Shown: piece after piece, positions 1 through 10,890 of the stretch
How positions within the stretch are numbered: the stretch's first letter is position 1
How the letters are laid out: every line of letters begins with the position of its first letter
Assembly: GCA_964019415.1 (NCBI GenBank)
Contig: OZ025868.1
Span: forward strand, 4,553,371 to 4,617,370
Source: Ianthella basta
Lineage: Eukaryota > Porifera > Demospongiae > Verongiida > Ianthellidae
Direction: 5' to 3'
Length of the DNA: 64,000 nucleotides
Position numbers and translations under genes: made by a program
Notes under the pieces: generated by a model
The model's database searches: none
What the model saw: the letters and a program-made list of their open reading frames with translations, nothing else
Told to the model about the DNA's origin: nothing

Positions 1-1756
1 CTAACCACTGATCACTATGAATGGATAGTGGGCATTTTAACATCATTCATGATCATACATATATTGCATGCATGAATAGTCTTTTGTGTATGTGCAGAAT
101 ATATTACAATACCTATGCTAGGGTGGTGACAGAGAGGGGGAGGGGGGAGGGGCCAGGCTTGAGCCCCCCACTTCATAGAGTGAGTGGCTGAGCCCCTCAC
201 TCTGAAGTTCAGCTCCCCTAAGTATTGTATACGAAGTGCGATTAATGCTTTTCAGCTGAATCAGTGCATGGCTTATGAGTAAGTTTACCTTTTCTAATGT
301 ACACTGAAATCACTGTGTAGCTACTTCCTACTTCTGCCATTTAAACGTAGATTGAACAATTGCATGCTACTCCACATTCACAAGGATTGAAAAGATTCAC
401 TCAACATGGTTGCCGTTGCTAAGGAATTTGTAGCTATGTAGGTTTGACCACAGAAAGTACTTTGGAAAGTATTTAAGTTTTGTTTTTATGTGCTGTGCAT
501 GTGAATACTCTCAATGTTTTTTGACAAACTTTTGACATTGACTGCTTTTGTATTAATATATTATTGTTGCATGAATTTCCTGAATAAAGAGTTTGTGAGA
601 GCAGTGTGCAAAAATTTGCGGAGTAAATTCCCTGGAAGATTGAACCCTCTCCTCCCTCCCACCACATGCACGTTTTAAGAGCTGCCACCCTGCTATGTAT
701 TTTCAACTCCTATAATACTCTTGAAAGAACTTACCACCATATGCACCAGTATAATAATTATATATACTCCTGGCCAGGTCTACCACTCACTGCATGCATC
801 GTATATAACCAGATATTAATTTCGAATGAATGTACATATACGTACAACAGATTGCAGTGCAGTATTTATTCAAATACTTATTCATAACTTAAATAGGCTT
901 TAAAATTATGTGTGTGCATTTTCATGTCCACTTAACGAAACATGCATATAAGTGTCTATCTTGTAGTATGTAGCAAACACAACATGATAAGCATAATGTT
1001 GGTGCTCTATTATGCAGTACTTGTTACATTGCTCAGTCCTAAAACAGAAGGCAAAGAAGATCGATAATAATAATGAATTATATAGTTTAGCATTTCCTCG
1101 TATGCAACGTCATTAAGAATGGTATGCAATTACTCATTAAAAGTAGCCTTCACTAGTCTTGTGGATGGGACATTATAGGATGATCATTATTTGCCTCCTT
1201 ACATTTCATTAGATTCTCTCTGAGCCTTTACTTTACGCACTGCAGATACATAGCCAAATCAATAACGATGGATATGAATCATAATGCATGTGTATCTGAT
1301 ATCCCTTTCACATTGAATCTAGGTTCAAACTGGGTTGAGAAATCATACAACACTATTTCTATTCACATGGTGACATACTGTATTTTGTGATTAGAAATTT
1401 GTTACTTAATAATTTTGTGCACTTCTCTTATGACTGACTAGTATTCAAATTGCATAATTATGCTGGACTGTTTTTAATTCTCGTGCTTTGTGTTGCAAAT
1501 TAGCTTACATGGATGCACTTGATACATAAATGCTATTACTGAGAATAGTTTGTGTACAGGGAGACTTTTGGTGAGTTAATTTAATGTTCCAGCAGGCACT
1601 ATAACGTTGTCCTTTGGATTAGTTACTTGGATGGGGAAAATCTTTCGGCTGTGGCTTCTTAGAATTATTTGTAACATATTTGCATGCTGCAAGTTTCCAC
1701 CAGTTACATTATTTGCCTATGGGTTGTTGTGTCCTACCACATAAATTACCAGCAAA
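1..1756. other. Intergenic, no gene recognised
   Basis: AT-rich sequence with scattered short palindromic runs such as GCATGC. The open frames here are short, lack splice-flanked continuity and resemble no family I know. I see no RNA gene. It ends at the TTAA target site of the Kolobok-like element. Confidence 0.6.
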
Positions 1757-1760
1757 TTAA

Positions 1761-1794
1761 AGTGCCACTGACATGCAAAATTTTTATTTCATTA
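1761..1794 (+). repeat. Left terminal inverted repeat of Kolobok-like element
   Basis: Begins directly after TTAA. It is the reverse complement of 5161-5194 with one mismatch in 34 bp. A further 19-bp inverted match, ending in GGGGAACG, lies subterminally at 1945-1963 and 5010-5028. Confidence 0.9.
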
Positions 1795-1908
1795 AAAGAA
1801 AGTGTATTACTAGTGAAGAAGATCCGCGGGTCTTTTAAGTGCATATGGTCCCTACATTGGGGAGAAATTGAAGGTCAAAGTTTCAAAAATGTGTTATTGT
1901 TTAATCGT

Positions 1909-1952
1909 TGACGTCATCTAAAGTTAGCTTCCGGGAAATTTCTGTGACGTCA
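1909..1952 (+). promoter_or_regulatory. Two CRE palindromes upstream of the P2X7-like gene
   Basis: The perfect CRE/ATF palindrome TGACGTCA occurs at 1909-1916 and 1945-1952, 30-70 bp upstream of the ATG at 1982. A third copy sits in the mirrored end at 5021-5028, about 100 bp upstream of the transposase ATG. The symmetric position suggests each terminal region is an outward-in promoter. Factor binding is inference. Confidence 0.5.
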
Positions 1953-1981
1953 CAAGGGGAACGGAAGTGGAGAGTTGCTAG

Positions 1982-2779
1982 ATGGCTGAAGGTATCGACG
2001 TCGTTGAAGTTAGCCTCTCCTGCGACGATTCGTCGTATGACGAACGTAATCCGAGTGGTAACGACAGCGAAGACGATGTTTACAGCGGAAGTGATGGCGG
2101 GGAAGACAGCGACGGCAGTACAGACGCGCTGGGAATGGAGCCTTACCAGTTCGAACCCGTTGGGAACATCGGCGGCTCAGAGGACGAACGTAGCTCGGAA
2201 GAAGATGAGGAAGAGGCCGAATGGAGACTTAACAACACCAACTGGTGCGCAAATGAAGTCAGAGTATCTTTCGCGTGTTTCTTAAGTACCTTGAATGCCA
2301 TGTTGGCTACATAGCTACGTTCACTTGCGTAGGTGTGAGTGCGGGAATTGCGAAGTGATGCCTACAGCAAAGGAGAGTATATGCTGTAGGGAGATGACAC
2401 AGATTGAGAACAAATTGCAGGAGTCCGATATTAGTAATGTAAGCTGCATCACAGAGCATGAAGGCTTCCAGTCAGTGTGCCTGGACCGATGGGTGTTACA
2501 GACTGCAGCATCTCAGACTCGCCAGGAGCATGGAAGGCATGCTATAAGTGGACCTGCACATAAGTTAGTGCATAAAGGTAATATGGCTATGTTACATTTT
2601 AGATTTAGTAATATCCTTCTTTCCTACCCAGAACCCTTCGCCACATGGCTTATCGTCAACTGGCAAGGTGGTGCTGGGGATATCTTGGCCGGGAAGTACG
2701 TGTTGTGTTACCCTCATGTGCAGTTAGTAGAATACGGTTAACTTTTCCTTCTGACAGCTATGTTGGTTTTAAAGTTTAA
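1982..2779 (+). CDS. P2X7 C-terminal (ballast)-like zinc protein carried by the transposon
   Basis: Three exons: 1982-2244, 2333-2577 and about 2632-2779. Exon 1 (MAEGIDVVEV...) is strongly acidic, rich in D, E and S. It joins cleanly in phase 2 to exon 2, which gives the cysteine signature CECGNCEVMPT followed by ESICCREM and then CITEHEGF...CLDRWVLQTA. Exon 3 supplies RHMAYRQLARWCWGYLG...LPSCAVSRIR and ends TAA. This order of Cys clusters and the closing YRQ..RW and PSCA blocks is the zinc-binding domain of the P2X7 receptor cytoplasmic tail, which also occurs alone in many invertebrate and transposon proteins. There is no membrane segment, so it is not a channel. By canonical signals the exon 2/3 phases do not match, which suggests a one-base indel or an unusual junction. 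Its role for the element is unknown. Confidence 0.75.
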
Positions 2780-2820
2780 TTGCAATGCTACTCTCTTTTT
2801 AGCTACAATATTATTGTCGT

Positions 2821-4918
2821 CTACTGCGAACTGAAGCGAGTGCGGTGTTCTTTTATGGCATCCGCTTTAGTAGGTCGTTCGAACTGGCTGCACAGTGATG
2901 GTGGATGTTCTGAGCCTGAGGGGTGAACGTCATCTGACAAACACAAACTGATGGCTTCTTCCAATAAAGAGTCAACATAACCTATGGGAAAAGACAAGTT
3001 ATGATAAAGTACATAATATGTGTTGGCTAGTAAATTGCATGAAACTATCCACTCACCAAATGTTTGGTCAACCTTAACTTCACGCACCGCATATCCTCCC
3101 TGCTTGTATTTGGGAAAACAAACTTTGTAACGTTTCTCTCCAGCAAGTGTCTCCGCTTGTGCTCTGCTTGAGTTTTCATTAAAGTGCAAAGCTGCCAGTA
3201 GTAACCTATATAAATATGTGAACCATTACATAGAACAGTAATGCTATACTATGGCTATACTGCCATACCTGCAGGCCATCCCCTCGTAACTGAACACAAG
3301 CAACTTTGGCGCAAAGTGGATTATCACACTGTGGTATCCTTCAACGCAACTGGTTTGATACTGTGATGATAGCTTTCTAATGTCGGTCACCAGTGCAGGT
3401 TTGGTTAGTAGTGTGTACACCTCATCATACGCCTTTGTTCCTGAAAGTGAAACATCCTATGTAAATTTACTACATGTATACTTATGGAATTGAGCTGTGT
3501 TATTGTTGGAACTGAAAGGAAGTCTAGCACTCGTAGAACTTGTGTTGGAGATGCTCCAGCAAAGAGAATGGATGCTGACAGGTGCAAATTCCCTGCGGGT
3601 GTTTTCCGTTTACCGATGAGTGGCTGGCTGTTCCAGACTTGTGAATATCCACATGAAGTACACGACTGCTTGACAGACAAAAAGGTACCTATCTCTTTCG
3701 TGCTGATAGTGCAGGGAGATAAGCACTTTTTACATGCCTTAAACAGTTCCATCAGTGCTGAAAAGAACACTATGAACTTGGCCTCCTTCATAGTGCCAAT
3801 TGTTAGAGTGTATTTGCATCTGAAATTGACAATGTAACAACCAAAATTCTATAACATACTGTAACAGACAATGAGTGTGTGTGCGTGCACTGGACAAAGT
3901 TGGCTGATGTACCACTTGTACTTACATATCATCATCTTCGCCAGCATCATCATCATCCTTTGCAATATTTCCAGAATCCTCCAGCCACTTAAAGCTAACT
4001 TCATCTGTGACTTCATCCAATGACTGAGCCAGGTTGTCTGCTATCTGGTCTTGTGGCAGATTGACCTCATCCTCTTCCCATGACTCATCACTTTGGTTGG
4101 GAGTTGAAGTAACTAGTGGAATGAGGTCACACTGGACACCCACTTCCACACCAGACCCAGGGAGGCAAACATTGACTCCTGCATTGGAAGCACACATGCA
4201 CCTTTGTGGATTTGCTGCATGCATGTGGGGGCATGTGCATGAGTATGTTATACTTACCCTTATTACGTGTTGAGGGCAAAACTCTTGCTTGTACGCGTTT
4301 TGAACTGGTATTGGCAACTGCCTGGCAAGCCACACTAGAGGTGCTGGCATGCTGATATAGATCACGATCATTGGCTTTCATGTCATCCATCTCCTCCAGA
4401 ATCTTTCCGATGAAATGATATATAGACAAGTTCTTACTGTGACTCACATATTAATTATATATATAACTGCCCTATAAGTGTACATGTACATAGCCCACCT
4501 GAGCCCTCTCTCTCTTTATGGTAGCTGATCGGCTGTGTGAGGCACGTGCACATGTGCTCAAACCAACATGTGATTGGGCTGGGGGATAGTGGATAGATCC
4601 AGCTGCCCATTCCATTGATTTTGCTCTTACATCAGCTGCCTTTGGGAAGAGAGATGGAACTGCAGAATCCTTCAGCTTTCTCCGTTTTGCAGATAGCCCC
4701 AATTCTGCTGTAAGGACAGTGCTGGGCTCAAAACAGTCCTTAGTGAAGTGCAAGCTGCACAAGACCGAATGATCGCTTGGTCCTGCCCAGTCCACTCTGG
4801 TTTTGGCCACTTCCTTCGACCATTGTGCCTGTCTCTCAGGATTGTTGGGAAATTTGAACAAGCTGAACTCTCCATCACTTCCCCTATCGCATCCAGCAGC
4901 TACACAGCGCTTAGGCAT
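2821..4918 (-). pseudogene. THAP-domain transposase lacking its catalytic core
   Basis: Seven exons can be traced: 4499-4918, 4258-4436, 3926-4178, about 3484-3819, about 3269-3441, 3057-3205 and 2821-about 2982. The start MPKRCVAAGCD opens a C2CH THAP zinc finger (Cys5, Cys10, CSLHF at about 52-56), with an AVPSLFP-type end. Next come a coiled linker and an acidic stretch. Then follows the block KFIVFFSALMELF...TFLSVKQSCTSCGY, and a C-terminal block TDIRKLSSQYQTSCVEGYHS...LLAALHFNENSSRAQAETL. Those blocks are shared by a family of THAP transposases. In full-length relatives the DDE catalytic region lies between LRVLDF and TKAYDE. Here only 42 bp separate those exons, so the catalytic core is gone while the splice signals on both sides survive. 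Confidence 0.8.
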
Positions 4919-5020
4919 GGTGCTGCTGACGATTTCAGAACGATTCTACGTCGAGTAGCGAACGAACACGGCGGTATTTCGCTTTATATCACATATTACG
5001 CTACGATAGCGTTCCCCTTG

Positions 5021-5028
5021 TGACGTCA
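5021..5028 (-). promoter_or_regulatory. CRE palindrome upstream of THAP transposase
   Basis: TGACGTCA lies within the subterminal inverted repeat that matches 1945-1963. It is the probable core promoter element for the minus-strand transposase starting at 4918. Confidence 0.45.
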
Positions 5029-5160
5029 TCAACAAAATGGCCGATTTTCGGAATCCGGTTCACCGGAAGTTGCGTATAATCGCGGATTTTCTCCCACTTG
5101 CGCGTAATTGTACCAGTTTAGACTATCACCAATGGTCCTAACTCATCAGACTGTATCCAT

Positions 5161-5194
5161 TAATCAAATAAAAATTTTGCATGTCAGTGGCACT
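5161..5194 (-). repeat. Right terminal inverted repeat of Kolobok-like element
   Basis: Mirror of 1761-1794, followed directly by TTAA at 5195-5198. Confidence 0.9.
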
Positions 5195-5470
5195 TTAAGT
5201 CTGCATTTCATCTTCTCTCCTACTGTCACATTTTTGAACACATTAACCCTGGTTGAACTTAGGTTGCACCCAGGCCATCTATGTCTCCCATTAAAAGGGC
5301 CTAGCTACAAGTTTAGGGTTGCACTTAGCTGGTTTCAGTTGTTCATTTGAAAGTGGCATTACATACATGGTGCATTACATAATACACAATTGCCCTACGT
5401 CATCTTTGACCAGTCACACTGTACTACTTAAGTTAATATAGTACAGGAAAAGTGTCTTCAGCAACCTTCT

Positions 5471-7349
5471 CTATAACAATTTACCTCTATTATGCAAGAC
5501 TTTGCAAATCACCAGAAATGCCATGGCAGCAAGAATAGGGCAAATGAGAATGAACAGCAACAGGGGCAGCCAAACACAAATTCCTGTGACCATACTGCAG
5601 AAAGCTGTGATTTCTGAACAAAAGTGAAAATAAATGCACCATTGGAATAATGGGTATATAGTGTGTAAGAAGCTGATTGCATTGGCTACAGCTATATAGC
5701 ATACCCATACCTGGAACCAAAGTGCTGACCGTCCGTGAAACTCCACTACTTTTTATACCCGACTCTGTCGTATTCACTGTTACTAGGTATGTGGTGCTAG
5801 CTTTGAGATCCTGAATGATGCAGGCCAATGAAACAATGTTCACGCATTGGTGCACAGCAGAGTCATTCAAATAGACGGTAAACTTGCGACACAGGTAATA
5901 GTCATGATTCCACTGGACATTGAGTGTGTTCTGCATCGGTTCAATATTCAAGTTGTAAATAGGTGCATTAAGGTCTGAGCAAAAGGGCAAGAAAAGCAGT
6001 CTGTTTTATCTCTCCCAGCCCACAGCAGCTACACGCATGCATATGTATATATTGTATATATGTATATGTCAACATATATATATACACTAACCTTCAAGCA
6101 AAGGAATTGGAAAAACATCACTTTCTTCTGTCTCCCCATTAGGATACACAGCCGCACAGCTATAACTGTTGCCCTCTGAATACTGTTTTGCACTGTTCAC
6201 TTCAAGGTAAAGTGCCCCACTTTGTATTTCAGATGCATCAACTGTGTGACCAGGAGTGGAGGTGGTAACTAGCTCAGGATCCCTACCGTTGACTAGTACA
6301 GTAAAGGATGCAGTTAAGGGATCCTCAGAGAAAGTGCACTTGAGCTTGACATGTGGATAATGGCATGAGTATTTGTCTGTCTTGGGATAGAATTGTTCAA
6401 TTGTGCTGGCTGCATATATAAGTGAGTGAACAGCATAAGTATCACACACACATCTATTAAAGAATATCGCACGACACCAAGGAAACTACAAAATTATGAT
6501 GACCCAGACCCCATTAGTACACAGTTACGTACCATGTTGTACAGTATCAAATAACAGATTCAGCATGCATGCTCAATGCATGCTACGTATATAATTATGT
6601 AGCTATACATAAAAAGGGGAGTGATCTATATGTATGTCTGCTATCTTACTGGATAATGAATAACTATGTAAAATGCAGGACTACAGTGGGGATTTGCCTG
6701 ACAAGTATATATCACAATGGTGCTACACACAAATATTAATGATACCTCTGAGAAGAGATCTAGATAGTGAAGGTGCAGGTTGCTTCAATTGCAGGAAGGG
6801 CACGTACCTCATTGTTGGTTTACAAATAGCCACTTATGTTTGACTTGATAAGAGATTCAGTGGTTGAAAGTTTGAAAGGATAGAATTCTGCATGGCTCTG
6901 TCTAACTGTCAACAGAACACCAATGGCTATATACGTAAGTACACAATTGCAACTATATATCCCAGACTTGCTGGTCAATCTGTGCAGTGTACCAGGCGGC
7001 AGTTTAACTATTTGATTCACCGCAGTTATGGAGAATTGGATAGTGCAGTACTAAAAATCATACTCATTCTGCCAACCAAGAACACATGCATACAACATGC
7101 TTGCATACCTACAGTACATATGAGTAAATACAGTACCTATACATATGAATGCTGCTAAATCTTAGGCCCATTTCCATATGTGAACTCACATGGGCGTGCT
7201 GCACTGACAGGGTTTATGAAGCTTGTCACCACTATCATCACTATAATCCTCCTATAAAAATACATAACATGTAAATAAGGCCTCAAGGGAAATTGTTGCA
7301 TGCGAACATTACTTACGTACCATTCCATGGAAGTTGCGGGCTTGGACAT
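5471..7349 (-). CDS. F2-1: small Ig-FN3 single-pass receptor, intact
   Basis: Five exons join in matching phases: 7321-7349, 7190-7251, 6092-6409, 5711-5974 and 5471-5613, giving 271 residues. The signal peptide is split by an intron (start MSKPATSMEWRIIVMIVV, then VTSFINPVSAA). The Ig domain has YSC...LKCTF, its second Cys in SYSCAAVYPNGE. The FN3 domain runs from NAPIYNLNIEP to RTVSTLVPG and keeps the block NHDYYLCRKFTVYLN seen in every F2 copy. One helix, VWLPLLLFILICPILAAMAF, follows. The tail is about 15 residues (CKVLHNRGKLL) with no kinase or ITAM-like motif, so signalling would need a partner or would be decoy-like. It is the founder-like copy of family F2; relatives lie at 31.9-33.0, 43.6-48.8 and 63.95 kb. 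It could equally be an adhesion protein. Confidence 0.75.
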
Positions 7350-8876
7350 CTTGTAATTCTGCTCTAGTTATGAAGGGATTTGCTGGTTGCTGTGAATAAA
7401 AGTATAAATCTGTCTAGTCATCTGATATAACTGCCATTTGTGGTCATGCAAACAATAGTTTCACCGAACAGTTGTGTCTCCTCTGCAAGCCAATCAAGGT
7501 GTCACTCTGCTCCTCTCACAAAGCAGTTACTGTTGCATATTTCACTGCTGGGACTCTCTCTGTTTCAGCAAACCCTCTGCAGATGCACAAGATGAAAAAC
7601 ACAACTTGTATACACAGTAAAAGTGTAATGCTAAGAATTGATTTCAGATGCTCTCATGAAGAAAATGTTTTGAAGTGCTAAGCTAGTTTGCTCAACCTGA
7701 AGTACTGTAAGTCTTTTCTTAAATTAAATTTACATGCCAATACATAGTGAGCATGTGATTTTCCAGAGACCAAGTACCATCCCTACTGTAACATTTCTTC
7801 CTGTGTTTCTGGAAGACCGTTTTCAACCTCTGGTTTGCATATCGTTCACATAGTGCAAGCTACAAATACAGTAAGTATGGCACAGTTGTAAAGATGAGTA
7901 GAACACACTCATAGTTATGGGCAGTTTCAATTATAAGCCACAGCCATATATACAGTGATGCATGCATGTGACCTGTTTCTAGGTACTGAGGTGGAAGTAT
8001 ATATCACTATAATTATTTGAGCAAGCACGGCCTTCGACCGTGCTCGCTCCACATCGTGTTGCCGAGTGGACAACGCAGGCCATCCATCACCATTTGGGTG
8101 ATTGCAGCTGGATGACACTGCCTGGGTATAGTGCTGATCTTGTTTGGTGTTGCACTGATGTTGGCCACTGTCATGCACTTGAATGCATATATATACTGTA
8201 TAAGCTACACCTACACCCTGTTAAAGTATTGTGTGGTCATGTCTTACCCAATAGGGCAGTGACTACTAAGCCAAGTAAGCTTCCTGTGTAATAGCTTACT
8301 TCGCGATAGAGAGAGGGCTTTCAGCAGCCCAGAATGCTGACAGCAAAAGTACACAAACATACAGTGTGCTGTTCACTCTAGCTCTAATACTAGTTGAAAT
8401 CCTACACCACATGTTGCAAAGTATGCAATGGGCCGGGTGTGCACTTCCCTATAATAAGAGCCCCTTAAAGGCAAACATTTCCTCTGTAGTCTACCAATGC
8501 CCTCTGCACACATGACAGAGAATTTGAATGATACATTAATAAGGACATTTTCATACACCAACAGGAAACATACTTTGTATGGTGGGCAAAGAGAAGTTGG
8601 TGAATAGACCGAATCGCAATGAACAGTGTATGCATGTACTCCAAGTGTAAACATGGAAACTGTTGCTGTGCACTGGAGATATATAAGAATACAGGCAAGT
8701 GATTAACTCACCCTTGTACCACAATTCCTATCATTAAAAGCAGCACTCAGTTCTTTCCAGGAAATCCTCATATCTTATTATGACACACATACCACACAAT
8801 TGTTTGTTACCTAATTACTCCTTCAGTTTTGAATGGATGATCACAAAATGTGGTAGCTAGGATTACAAAGAGGCAT
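7350..8876. other. Intergenic, no gene recognised
   Basis: No convincing coding exon. A compact hairpin at about 8018-8049 (stem AGCACGG / CCGTGCT, loop CCTTCGA) is the one structured motif. Frames near 7.5, 8.1 and 8.5 kb are short and have no domain signature. Confidence 0.5.
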
Positions 8877-9045
8877 CAGTGAAGCCTGTCTAAGACAGCC
8901 TCCTGTGGGCTAATTATAAATGGCCCTTATAGGAGGCTGCCTTACCGAGATTGACTACAATGCTATACTACTTGAGTCAAGGGAGGCTGGCTGTTTTAGA
9001 AAGATGGCTGCCATATACAGTGACCATCATAGACAGGTTTTACGG
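8877..9045. mobile_element. Pogo/Tigger-like MITE, degraded
   Basis: Starts CAGTGAAGCCTGTCTAAGAC and ends in a decayed mirror of it (AGACAGGTTTTACGG). It shares the internal phrase GGCTGTTTTAGAAAG with the better-preserved copy at 34204-34379. There is no coding capacity. Confidence 0.7.
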
Positions 9046-10269
9046 TAGCTACATAGCTTAGATTAATGTGAGGTACATTGCCTCAGTGCAACATGAAGAT
9101 ACAAACACCTTTAAAACAAATGATAACAGTTGAGTGCATAGTGAGAGAATGAAGTAACCTATAGGAAGAAGAAGGGCAGCAAAAAGTACAAATGAAAATG
9201 CATGGTCCAAGTAGGACAATAGTGCAAAACACGGATGGAGAGAGGTCAGAGAAGGAGGAGAGATAGGATTAAAGTACTTGTTGGGTGATTATTGAGTGTG
9301 GGTGAAAAGCAGACCAGTCCCAGACTATCCCACTGCCCTATCCTAAAATCATTCCAGTGGGGAATGGGCATGCATGCATGCAGTAGTATAGGCAGTGCGG
9401 CAAAATGTTGCCAGATGTAGGGATGGTGAAAACAGAATCAAAGTCAATGAGTGCTAATGACCTGGGTTTTGCATGGACCGGCCTCCTCCTTGTTCCAAAG
9501 GTATTTCTGTCAGATGGTTTTGTGATGCCATGCAGACACACACTGCACCATCTCTACACCTGCCCTTGTTATCAGAGGAAACATTTTTGCAAACCTATAT
9601 ATATACAGACAAATCGCCATATAACTTATCAGTGTGGGGCTCACTCAGGCTCACCCCAATCACGTGTCTATGCCTTTCATATGTTGCTGTCAACAATTAG
9701 AAATGACTGAGAGTACCAAGCCTTGCACTGTATGACACTATAAGGTATCAAGTCTTACTTTCGTTCAGCTGCTACGCAGTGATTAAATTTTGGTAAGTTG
9801 CAGCCACAATCCCCATGGTCAGATTGTAGAGCATATTGCAGTAGCATGATGGATGTAAACATTATAGCTAATACTGCATGCTGCTTTCATAGGCACAATT
9901 CGTGTTTTTGCCATTATAATAGCTCCGAAGATGATGAGTGCTGCAGATTCTATCAGTCTCTAATTCTTTATTTGTCACTGGGGCCACACTGCTTTTTCAC
10001 TCATCTTCCTTGGCACCCATTGCAAAAAATTTAAAGTGGCATGAATGAGAAATACGGTTTTTGAAGAGATATAAAAATGATTGTGCAATATCATGTGCCT
10101 GTCCATAAACACACCTGAGGACAGCATGTGATAGGGAGTTTAACCTTGTAACATGTAATAGAGAAGACAACCGGGAAGAGAAGAGAACCATTTGTGGCAT
10201 ACAGTACGTACATTTATCTACAGAAAGTGTATATATGACTGAGTGAATAGGGAGAAGTTGTAGGAGGCA
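9046..10269. other. Intergenic, no gene recognised
   Basis: AT-rich, with frames at 9.4-10.0 kb that lack splice context or domain similarity. I support no gene here. Confidence 0.5.
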
Positions 10270-10890
10270 CTGAGATGACACATGTGGGGAAGGAACTTGT
10301 AGGGGCAGTACGATCATGGAGTGGAGACGAGAGTAAAGGCGATGGATGGCATTCATAGTGGTTTCTGACTGACTAGGGAGTGAGGCAGGGTTGTATGCTA
10401 TCACCCGTCTGTTCAATGTGTTCTTGTACACTATTGTGATGGAGGCAAGAAGAGGTTTGAATGAAGGTGTGAGATTGCAGAATGAGATTGTCTTTTTGTG
10501 CTGATGACATGATGTTAGTGACAGACAGTGAGGAGACCCTCAAATAAATAGAAGAATGAATGAGTTCTTGACAAAGTGGGAATGAAAAGAAATTTAGACT
10601 AAAGTGGCGAAGGTGGGAAAAGAGAAAGGTTATTGTTGTGTAGACGTTGGAATCAGTGGAGGTATGTACTGTAGTGAAGTATTAGTAGGTATTGATGAAT
10701 GGGAATGGGCGGATGGAGGATGAGATTAGGAATAGGATTGGGAACGTGGCAAGGGTAATAGGTGTTGAATGAACTGGTGTGGAAATGGAAGGGACTGAGT
10801 GGGATCAAGGACAAAGCTGAGAGTATGCAAACAATACATTTTAGTGCCCACCCTAGTGAATGGAAGCAAAATGTGAGTACTGAGTGAATA
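10270..10890 (+). mobile_element. Decayed LINE reverse transcriptase fragment
   Basis: Broken plus-strand frames spell the usual non-LTR RT landmarks in order. GVRQGCMLSP lies near 10.37 kb, then a LFNVFLYTIVMEARRG-like stretch. FLCADDMMLVTDSEETL, the palm box with ADD, lies near 10.5 kb. A 3' block with MEDEIRNRIGNVARVIGVLNELVWK follows near 10.71-10.79 kb (residues split across frames). Stops and frameshifts are frequent, so the copy is old. The clade (RTE, L2 or CR1-type) cannot be set by eye. No tail or target duplication was found. Confidence 0.65.

Larger units (their letters stand above)
1761..5194. mobile_element. Kolobok-like DNA transposon, internally deleted
   Basis: A 3,434-bp element flanked by the TTAA duplication (1757-1760 and 5195-5198). 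Its terminal inverted repeats begin AGTGCCACTGACATGCAAAA and match over 29 bp, then 4 of the next 5. It carries two convergent genes: a P2X7-C-terminal-like protein on plus and a THAP-domain transposase on minus, whose stop codons lie about 40 bp apart. TTAA target sites plus a THAP transposase are the hallmark of the Kolobok superfamily, as distinct from piggyBac, which shares TTAA but lacks THAP. The catalytic middle of the transposase is missing, so this copy cannot be autonomous. The intact ends and target duplication argue for fairly recent insertion. Confidence 0.85.

Noticed and set aside
4034-4273. Plus-strand frame within the Kolobok element
   Set aside because: Antisense to the acidic transposase exon 3926-4178.
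1761-5194. piggyBac assignment based on TTAA
   Set aside because: THAP domain and transposase blocks fit Kolobok; no piggyBac DDD or Cys-rich C-terminus seen.
8020-8110. tRNA-Ser-like phrase GCCGAGTGGACAACGC
   Set aside because: No acceptor stem, no T-arm GGTTCRANNCC box, and no plausible cloverleaf.
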